This document shows positions 55,861 through 64,000 of a stretch of DNA of 64,000 nucleotides, piece after piece. The notes under the pieces were generated by a model. That model was not told where the DNA came from. It did not search any database and saw nothing but the letters and a program-made list of their open reading frames with translations. Position numbers and translations under genes: made by a program. Every line of letters begins with the position of its first letter. Position 1 is the stretch's first letter. This stretch comes from Antitrichia curtipendula (lineage: Eukaryota; Streptophyta; Bryopsida; Hypnales; Leucodontaceae): the NCBI GenBank assembly GCA_951230915.1, contig OX579635.1:47864001-47928000 (forward strand). The letters are read 5' to 3'.

Positions 55861-57263
55861 GAGGTATAAAAAATGGCGGATAGGGTTTCAAAATCCTAAT
55901 CATGTGACTTGTTTTAGTCATGCACATTACTTGTTCTAGCCATGTGACTTGACATAGTCACACAACTGACCAAATATGACTATACTAAGCAACTAAGCTA
56001 CTTTAATAATCAAATTTGATCCAAAGTGAATACATGTTGACACTACAATTCACAAAATGCTTAAAGGAAAATTGCAAGGCCTTAAGCACCTACAATTATA
56101 GAAAAAAAAGTGTACAAAATTTTTGGGAGTGAAAGTATTTAATAGAGGTGCTATTTATATACATTTTTGAAGTAAAACAAGGGATTATACTTTTGTAGTC
56201 TAAGTATATCTTTGTAAGAACATCCAAACAACCATCTTTTAATTGCAATACAAGCATGCGCATGCCTACAGTGAGCCTCAATCTTCATATGAATAATTTT
56301 GTGACTTATATAGGGCCTACAAAGACCCTCTAAAATGTGGCTTGTATGACATTGTTGTGAACCTTCCGAATAAATAAACTAACTTCAATACAGAACATGT
56401 GTGAGTGTTTTTACTATATCCTTGAGATAAAGCAGCACAATCATGTTCTTTATTGTTGAGCTAAGTCTTAAGTTGGATATTTAAGTATTATTCAATTGGC
56501 ATTCTGATCATTGAACAAATTTTTTCTAATGATAAACCATACATGGTTCACATCTTAATTAAAATTGACAAAAACTATAAAAATTAGAAGTTTGAAGTGA
56601 TTTTGGATGGTTTTGGCTAATCCAAGCCAAAGCTCCAGACTTCCAAATCCAAGTTGAAAATTTCAAATGGTTGATAGCTTAAATTGTAGAGTGTTGCATG
56701 CCTATTCAAAAATAGTAAAATCTTTAAAGTGGGATTTTTTTAGCAAAAATTATAGACGGATAAAGTTCTATCTCTTATATTTTTTTTCAAGACTTTATCT
56801 AACATTTTCTTCTAGCCTATAAGTCTAAATTAACTTTGACTTTCAAGATTGCATTGTAAATGTCATCTAAATGTAAGGTCCCTTTCTAGCTTGACTTAGA
56901 TGAATTTTGATGTTTTTAATCCAAAATCAATGCTCTTGATTATCCGATATCATTATAATTTATTTTCCTTATTTTTTTATCCATTTTTTAAAATGTGATA
57001 TATTCTTGAAAACCTTTAAAAATACCTAAATGATTTTGAACTCAAAGTTGGGTTTTAATAAATTCGTAAGTTTGAGTTAAACTTCTAATTTCTAATATAA
57101 TTATGATTTCTACCAAAAAAATAACAAAGTGCCAAATTCAGGACATGACACAAAATCCATTTCCACCTCATCCCCATTTTTCAACATGCATATTATGGTT
57201 GTATCATAAGGCATGTCTTGATTTATTTTTGTTGCATTTTTTGTATCTTTGTATACAACTTAA

Positions 57264-58176
57264 TCCCTAAAGGTCAGAGATTATGTTTTCACCAAAATCG
57301 CTCCAAAACCTCTATTTCTAATACAAGTACCAAATTTTAGAAGAAAAAAAATTGGAAAAAATATAACCATAGGATCTTTTATTAAACTAGTTTGAGATGT
57401 TGTCAAAAAAAATTCAGAAGTTTCCATTGTGTGGATTGCAAGATAATAGTGTTTGAGTTGACAAAAATCTGGGCAGCTGCACTTCACAAGGTCACATTTG
57501 TATGAAAAAATGTCCAAAATGGTGGTACTTCTTTGGATTCATTCTTCAAGGCAAGTTGGCTACATGCTTGAAAGTTTTCAGATTATTTGGAATTGTAAAA
57601 CATATAGGAAAAAAATAGTAAGTAGAAAGTGGTAGAGAATGTTCAAAACACTAAATTGTTAAGAATTTGAATATGGAATTGAAAAATGACAATTCCAACG
57701 GTTGCAATGTTGTAAGAAAAAATCTACACCCAATGTTTTTATTTTTTTTCAAATATATTGAAAATTGAGTTGAATGAAGGACTTCAAAGTTTATTTTAGA
57801 ATAAAGATTCCATAACTACCCTCAAAATAAAACTCTTCATAACTTTCATTTCATTACTCAAAATGGAATGATTCAAAGCTTCCCTTGTATATATAAATCT
57901 AAAGAACCAATTTCATATTTTAATTTATTTTTTTAAGTGATTTTTAAAGAAGTTTTTTCAACTGCTCTGGCTGCCCGCTGCCCAATAAAAATGACATATT
58001 ATGCAATAACTTTTTAACCATATAATCAATAGTTATGAAAATTGTTGGGCCTTAAAGCTACTCCTTGGGCACATTTTATGTGAAAATTTCAAAGAAAAAA
58101 AGAAAATAATTCCGGTTGTAGTGAGCTGCCTAAAATTGCTATATTGTCAAAAAACGGTGTTTGATCCTTTAGGGGG
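57264..58176 (+). mobile_element. TTAA element, subfamily I, nested in CACTA (913 bp)
   Basis: TTAA|TCCCTAAAGGTCAGAG at the left, GATCCTTTAGGGGG|TTAA at the right. It is very close in order and words to 11114-12048: ATTATGTTTTCACCAAAA, ACTTCACAAGGTCACATTTG, TAGTGAGCTGCC and TGTCAAAAAACGGTGTTTG. It postdates the CACTA element it sits in. Confidence 0.78.
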
Positions 58177-58179
58177 TTA

Positions 58180-59380
58180 AAAAACGACTTTTACAATAAG
58201 GTGTATAAATTCTATCTATGATCAATTTTTTTTTCTTTCAACATATTTATTTCTGCTTCTTTTACTTGACTTTTTCCAAAAAAATTATATATATTTTTAT
58301 TTTTTCCTCTTTTTTTGGATTATTTTAGAATTACAATCCTTGATTTCAATTACTACTAATTAATTCTTTTTAATTCTAGAAGTCAAACAATTGTAATGAC
58401 ATAATCCTCATAAGTGCTAAATAAGTATTTATTGAAGACCTTAAAATTTCTTTTGGTCAACTATGCATATTACAATCAACAATATTTGTTTAATACAAAG
58501 TCAAAACTCTATAAGGGGGTCAATTTAGTCTCCTAACTATGCCCAACAACCCAAAGCTTTAAGTAGCAACTTGAAACTTATACTTATACTTCAAACTTTT
58601 AGACTTTGAATACAAATGACATTCCTCACTTGCTCTTGCTTTATGAATACTCAAGTATAGATTTTTCTTACACTCTTTTTTCTCTCCTTAAATTAGATTT
58701 TATTCAAGCTTCAAGTATTTTTTCTAAACCCCACAATCTTCAATCTACATCACTAGTTAATTGCATTAGATTTCACTTTGTATCAACCAATCTAATTAGC
58801 TTTTAATTTGTATAAGCCACCACAATCAATCAACATAATTAGTTAATTTGCTAATGCAACCAATCTGTTAGTGTACAAACTAGATGTGGATTCATGTCCT
58901 CATGACTTAAGATATTTGTTAAACAATATTCCTTCTCTCTCATTAAAGAAATCAACAATCTCTATATTTGAACCAATACTTATAGGACTATCTTTGTCAC
59001 CAAATATATAATTCAACTTGAAAAAAATCCGCCATAAAGAATCAAAACATATTTAATATGCATTTTGAGATCCTTTTCCTATGCTTTCCAACAAAATGGT
59101 CCGGGAATGAATCCATCTATTGTCTCATGTTGTTAATTGTTTCACATTTCTCTACTTTCTTTGTAATCCCTATGAGGAATTTAAATTTATTAATTAAAAT
59201 ATAAACATAGGCCACTCCAAATATTTGAACACAAATTCTATAATAGGTACAACATACAACAACAACAAATTTTTAATGGGCATGAAATAAAGTTGTGCCT
59301 ACACCCTAAGGAATGAGATCTACAACCAAAATACTAGAAGGTCATTTTAGATTGACCCCCTTTACCTTGGACTATCCAAA
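58180..59380. other. CACTA interior, no gene recognised
   Basis: AT-rich sequence without a domain-bearing frame or clear repeats, between the nested TTAA element and the right subterminal array. Confidence 0.45.
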
Positions 59381-59399
59381 AAGTTAAAAAAATGATTCC

Positions 59400-60115
59400 C
59401 CCCCCCCAAATGTGACTTAAGCAAAAATATGACTAGGTGCTCTCCAAATATGTTTTTTGTCCAAATTTTCCATCGGTTGCTCCAAAAGGAGATAAAATGA
59501 CTATTAAAAAAACGTGACTGCAAAATATGACTCTCCCTAAAATATGACTACAAAATATGACTCAAGCAAAAATATGACTGGTTGCTCTTCAAACATGTTT
59601 CTTGCTCAAAAAGAAGAAGAAAAATGACTCCCCCCCCCAAAAAATATGACTCAAGCAAAAATATGACTGGTTGCTCTCCAAATATGTTCTTTGTCCAAAT
59701 TTTCCATCGGTTGCCCCAAAAGGAGATAAAATGACTATTAAAAAATTGTGACTACAAAATATGACTCCTCAAAAAACATAACTACAAAATATGACTCAAG
59801 CAAAAATATGACTAGGTGCTCTTCAAACATGTTCCCCACCCAAATTTTCCTTGGGCTACCCAAAAACAAAAAAATGTCACTACCAAAAATATATGACTAT
59901 AAAATATGACTGACATAAGAATATGACTAAACGTTCTCTGAATATGTTCCCTATAAAATACTTAGCCGTTCCCAATGGACGTATACTATACGCCAATGAA
60001 GTACAAGGCCAAAATATGACTGCTAGTCATATTTTTCCCCAAATGTTGGCCTCCCAAAATATGACTGCGAGCAGTCGCCAGTCATCCCTAGTCATATTTT
60101 TGCAGTCATAAAATG
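59400..60115. repeat. right subterminal ATATGACT array
   Basis: AAAATATGACTCAAGCAAAA and AAATATGACTAGGTGCTC-type units repeat many times, with larger copies of a block around CCAAATTTTCCATCGGTTGC at about 59460 and 59695. Orientation is opposite to that of the left array, as expected for CACTA subterminal repeats. Confidence 0.75.
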
Positions 60116-60139
60116 TAGGTTTTGTTGTAGTGATATTTT

Positions 60140-60526
60140 TGTATGCTAAAGTATAAAGTTGGATAGTCTTTGCATTACTAAATTACCTTGCTATTTTTCA
60201 AAAAAACTTAGTGACTACAACAATATTTTACCACGTGCAACAAACTGGAATGTGAAATTAGATATTGCAAGCACACATGCAATATTTACTTAAATTTTTT
60301 GTTGAGTTAGAAAGTTAGAAAAATGCAATCCATAAACAGGTTAAGGTGTAGGCTTATATAAACTTCTAGCATTAGCTTATATTTATATTTACTACAAGAT
60401 CAAAAGGTGAATCCAAATAATTGAAAATCAATTTTATTATTTAAAAACAAAACACCAACAACATGCAAAATGCAAAATGCATTTACATTACAATGTACCA
60501 AAAATGTACTGTCACTGCTATTAGTT
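60140..60526. other. spacer, no gene recognised
   Basis: AT-rich; nothing seen on either strand. Confidence 0.4.
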
Positions 60527-60551
60527 CCCCCCCCCCCCCCCCCCCCCCCCC
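60527..60551 (+). repeat. poly-C tract (25 C)
   Basis: An uninterrupted run of 25 C residues, rare in AT-rich plant spacer. It is followed by GCCAATCAATG. The run length may reflect assembly or polymerase slippage. Confidence 0.9.
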
Positions 60552-60639
60552 GCCAATCAATGTTTGAAAAAACGAGAGCCGTTGATTTTTTTGAAAAAAA
60601 AATTACAACCCCCCTCCCACAACCGTCGATCTCAAAAAA

Positions 60640-60790
60640 AACTTGGATACGAATACGAATACGAATATGAATACGCCACAGATACGGATACGGATGCACT
60701 GTAGATACACATGCAAAGACATAATACGGATACGGATGCAGATACGTATATGCATACGAATACGAATACAAATACAGATATGTATTTGGG
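60640..60790 (+). repeat. ATACGA/ATACGG hexanucleotide tract
   Basis: Imperfect tandem copies of GAATAC and GATACG/ATACGGATGC run for ~150 bp. A G-rich patch (GGGGGAGGGGAGGGG-like) follows at about 60845. Non-coding despite open frames on both strands. Confidence 0.75.
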
Positions 60791-60926
60791 AACAGATTTA
60801 TCCCATATTGTTTGTAAGGATTACCGATTCTGGAAATTACAAAGAGGGGGAGGGGAGGGGAGGGGGGAGTTTCAAAAAAATTTAATTTAAAATATTTGGA
60901 TGGGTGGGTGAGGTGGGTAAATAATC

Positions 60927-61028
60927 AGTACCTTTTTGGTACATTGTTACACAATGTGTTCAAATCCATTTTATTTTTTAATAAAATGGATTTGAGCACA
61001 TTGTGTCACAATGTACCGAAAAGGTACT
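60927..61028. repeat. near-perfect hairpin, 49-bp stem and 4-nt loop
   Basis: The left arm 60927-60975 begins AGTACCTTTTTGGTACATTG. The right arm 60980-61028 ends CAATGTACCGAAAAGGTACT. The arms differ at three positions; two of these would be G:U pairs in RNA. The loop is TTTT. The form fits a miRNA-like or siRNA-producing precursor or a tiny foldback MITE. Confidence 0.8.
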
Positions 61029-61429
61029 GTAACATCATAACTACTTTCCAGAACATCATAACATCAATAAGGGACAATGGTATATTATCCTATATTAATA
61101 TATATTGTGGTACATTTTTGATTGTTTAGCATAATATTTGTGTATACTACATAGTGTAATATTTAGAGATTTTCCATTCCAGTCATTGGAATACAACAAT
61201 TCTTACACCATTTGATGCCATCCAAGATTTCTATCAACCGTCGAGTTCAAACAAAGTTATAAAGTCTGGATGAACTTTATATTATTCAAAATTATATGCT
61301 TGAAGTGAGAACTTTTGGCTACTAAAGTAGGAGGTTCGAATTGTGTTCAGGCATTTAGAATCATCCACCTGTAAAATGTACACAATTTGTACATGTTTTT
61401 TTTTCATAGCCTTCACTGTTGTACAAGTT

Positions 61430-61620
61430 GTATACATGTAAGAGGTGGGCAGTTTTGGAGCCTTATGCCAGTTCAACTTCAAAATTTCATAACTAATTCC
61501 CAAAAGCTCCAAAAAATATGATACGACTTGGTTTAGACTCCAATTCCACTTTTCTTTCCAAGGAAAATTTATTGAAAAATATTTCAAGAATTTCACCTCC
61601 CCAATAGTCAATTCCAGCCC
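61430..61620 (-). repeat. dispersed repeat, inverted copy
   Basis: The reverse complement matches 63800-63970 closely (GGGGAGGTGAAA..CTTGAAATATTTTTCA, AAAGTGGAATTG, GGAGCTTT). A minus-strand open frame covers it (61282-61611), but the same sequence at 63800 is not open in that way, so coding is doubtful. Confidence 0.6.
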
Positions 61621-61700
61621 TCATGTGGTTGATCTAGGGACCTACTAACTTAAGCAGACTAATGGGTGAAGAAGCAATCTTGATTTTATGACCAATTTAA

Positions 61701-62636
61701 CTCCTAAAGTCCCGATGTCTCCTTGAGGGACAAAATGGATTTCAGGCAGGCTCCTACGGTCTCAATAATTTTTGTAATTTTCTGAAATTTTTTTTGTGAA
61801 GATAGAGAATCACATTAGCTTTCCGAAAATGTAGTTTTTATTTCAATCAGTGCCCGGGAGCAAAAGTTATGGCACAAAAAAACCAAATTTTAGTTAGGTG
61901 GGCAGAAAAAAATCCTCAAAAAATTTAAAATTAAAATTAAAATTTTTTTTTTTCATATAGATTTTATTTTTATTTACATGGGAAGCTTTGATTCATTCCA
62001 TTTGGATTTGTTATGCAAAAATTACAATCAATCTTATTTTTCGGGCAATTAGAGCATCTTTTTGAAAAAATAACTTGTAGGATTCATTCCTGAATTCAAT
62101 TTAACAATTAAAATAAAAAAATAAATTTACAAGGTCAAGATTTCTTGCTAGAACAATCTCACCATTGAGATTAGTATATTTCAATTCTATCTTAGAGCTA
62201 TTAATGATTTAATTTTTCCTTCAATCTTGAATCTACTTCTACTTAACAAATTTTTAAAGAGTGAAAACTAAGTGTGTTTTTTTTAATTTTTTTTTCCTAG
62301 ATTCTCAACTTAATTCTTCATCATATAAAATTAGAAGTTCAAAATCATTAGAGCAAAAATTTTAAGTTTAAAAGGTTCAAAGCCAAAAAATGTAGTTGAG
62401 CAAGGTGCAAAAAAACTAGATTCCTTCACTTTAAATGCAAATATCTTGCAATCTACACGGTCAAAAACTCTGAAATTTCTTCCACACATTCTTAAACTAG
62501 TCTAGTACAAGATCCTATGGTTAAATATGCAAAAAAAAATATTTTTTATTTTTTACTCTTTGCTCTTTGCTCTTTGCTCTTGAAATGGCAATTTCGAGTG
62601 GTTTTTGATGGAAAAATGGCCTTGGGACTTTAGGGG
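61701..62636 (-). mobile_element. TTAA element, subfamily II, inverted (936 bp)
   Basis: TTAA|CTCCTAAAGTCCCGATG at the left and CCTTGGGACTTTAGGGG|TTAA at the right. On the minus strand it reads CCCCTAAAGTCCCAAGGCCA, identical to the start of subfamily II. The interior mirrors 46662-47524 (e.g. AGCTTTCCGAAAATGTAG, AACAATCTCACCATTGAGAT). Non-coding. Confidence 0.77.
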
Positions 62637-62640
62637 TTAA

Positions 62641-63795
62641 TGAACTTGTAATGAGCAATTTATTTGTATGATGATATAAGGAAAAGTATACCAAACTTCA
62701 AAACAAATTTGGGCTGTCAAGAAATATTAAGCTTTGCTTGTGCACATCACATGAAGAATCAACTTCTGTCCTTCATTGTTGAAAGCCTGAGGAGTGACAC
62801 ACTTAGACAGTGGCTGTGATTTTATGGACTCTTTGTTGCTCTTGGTGGAACCACCATGATGAGAGTTAAGGTGGGTACACACCAAACCGCTACTTTTTGC
62901 TACTGAGCTGGCTATCCAAATTTTCATATATTCTTCTTGGCAAGTGAAAGGAGGTTCCAATGCACCAGAGAACGTGGCATTTGGATACCGTATGCAAAAG
63001 TTATTAAGAAACAAAGTTTGGTTCTACAATGATTTCTTCCACATAAGGTAAACTAACCTATTCCCGTCAGCTTCCTATTTCCGACATCTTACTTTTGGCC
63101 CCATTACCACCCTGAAATTCATCTAAGTCCATCTATTTTTCTGACAAAATCAGCTCATTAATTTCAGCTTGGGGTAACGTGTCTACCATTGATTGGTGGA
63201 TATCCAAGTACTCATAGATACAATCTATGGCGGTAATGGGTTGTTGATCTGACTTTTATAAATGAATCCATGGGCGGATTTGTAATTTCAGGGCAGTTAA
63301 CTTCAACAATTCATAGAAATTTCAATTTTCATCAAAAAATTATAATTCCACTTGGGTTTGAAACATGCATACACCTTTGAAAAATAGGTGACCCCATTGA
63401 AGTTGACTCTAACATAGTCAGATTGCAAATCAGGGTGGTAATAGGCTTGTCTACCTTAGGTACAAAATTGATTTTGGAAATGTACACAGAGTAAAGATGG
63501 CGGTTTAAGGTCAGTGACACATTTGGGTGTACCTACCTTAGATGTTGTCCTTCAGGTGTCGTTTTAGTCAAATGAATGAGCTTTCTGCAAAATGAAAATG
63601 GTTAGTTTGTTGGTGGGGATGATTTCTATGCTAACGTATGGGCCATGAGTTAGGTGCTCCCAATGGGTTCCATGTGGTAGAGTCACCAGGACATGATCCT
63701 GTCTGTGATATCATTTGGAGTCATTCAGTCACCCAAAACTTTCAAAATATGAAGCAATTCAGCATAAGGTAGGAGGTCCATAAATGAACCATCTA
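62641..63795. other. spacer with a possible gene fragment
   Basis: A minus-strand frame at 62727-63014 (~95 codons, containing PNATFSGALEPPFTCQEEYMKI) is less AT-biased than its surroundings, but has no recognised domain and no clear splice partners. It may be a decayed exon or chance. The remainder shows nothing definite. Confidence 0.25.
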
Positions 63796-64000
63796 AGGGC
63801 TGGAACTGAATTTTGGGGAGTTTGGGGAGGTGAAACATCTTGAAATATTTTTCATTAAATTTTCCTTGAAAGACAAGTGGAATTGACATCTAACCCAAGT
63901 CAGTTCATATTTTTTTGGAGCTTTGTGAAATTAGTTATAAATTTTGAAGTTGAATTGGCATGGGACTCTAAAATGTACATTGTCTGTACATTACTAAAGG
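63796..64000 (+). repeat. dispersed repeat, copy at window end
   Basis: Third copy of the repeat at 33880-34050 and 61430-61620. It begins near GTTTGGGGAGGTGAAACATC and runs to about the end of the window, so its right end may be cut. Confidence 0.55.

Larger units (their letters stand above)
53707..60132. mobile_element. CACTA-like transposon with subterminal AGTCATAT arrays (6.4 kb)
   Basis: The left end CACTATAACAAAA and the right end TTTTGTTGTAGTG are inverted partners, and both are followed inward by TTTTATGACTGCAAA or its mirror. Flanking triplets are ATG and ATA (one mismatch). Both subterminal regions are packed with ATATGACT/AGTCATAT motifs. The interior contains a purine-rich simple-sequence block (55200-55860) and a nested TTAA element (57264-58176). 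No transposase frame is visible; the F/L-rich minus frame at 55159-55692 is a low-complexity artefact. Non-autonomous. Confidence 0.8.

Noticed and set aside
60400..60771. 123-codon Y/R/I-rich minus-strand frame
   Set aside because: Created by the poly-C tract and the ATACGR tandem repeat.

Overview
This is AT-rich nuclear DNA from a land plant. The coding genes have GT-AG introns and plant-type products: a 4-coumarate:CoA ligase and TKL kinases of the plant DUF1221 group. Most of the window is layered transposon debris. Coding islands are visibly richer in G+C than the spacers. The style of the two kinases and of the paired methyltransferases suggests an early-diverging land plant such as a bryophyte or lycophyte. 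That placement is an inference; nothing here fixes a species.

Layout. 0.5-2.6 kb holds diverged repeats that recur at 19.6, 23.6 and 25.2 kb. 4.46-6.62 kb holds a two-exon DUF1221-type kinase (minus strand). 7.0-15.2 kb is a decayed Ty1/copia retrotransposon containing a nested CACTA element (8053-10673), a TTAA-flanked element (11114-12048), a MITE in its 5' LTR and a Ty3/gypsy fragment. 16.2-20 kb holds more TTAA elements and a foldback. 21.3-23.0 kb holds a pseudokinase gene (plus strand), followed by a Tourist-like MITE. 27.4-32.4 kb holds two tandem methyltransferase genes (minus strand); the large intron of the downstream copy holds a pogo/Emigrant-like element with an ~850-bp foldback. 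33-39.8 kb is repeat-rich spacer. 39.86-43.17 kb holds a complete six-exon 4CL gene (minus strand). 45.3-53.3 kb is a near-continuous run of TTAA-flanked elements, one of which carries an intact two-exon gene. 53.7-60.1 kb is a CACTA-like element with dense subterminal ATATGACT/AGTCATAT arrays. 60.5-64 kb holds low-complexity DNA, a 49-bp-stem hairpin, another TTAA element and dispersed repeats.

The host genes do not form a pathway cluster. 4CL makes CoA esters of hydroxycinnamates for phenylpropanoid metabolism. The two kinases are probably signalling proteins, and the substrate of the methyltransferases cannot be read from sequence.

The most unusual signal is a family of about fifteen full or partial DNA elements bounded by TTAA|CCCCTAAA...TTTAGGGG|TTAA. 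The architecture is piggyBac-like, which I know mainly from animals and some fungi, protists and algae. One 2,048-bp member contains a spliceable 348-codon ORF that I do not recognise. A 620-bp relative looks like its internal-deletion derivative.
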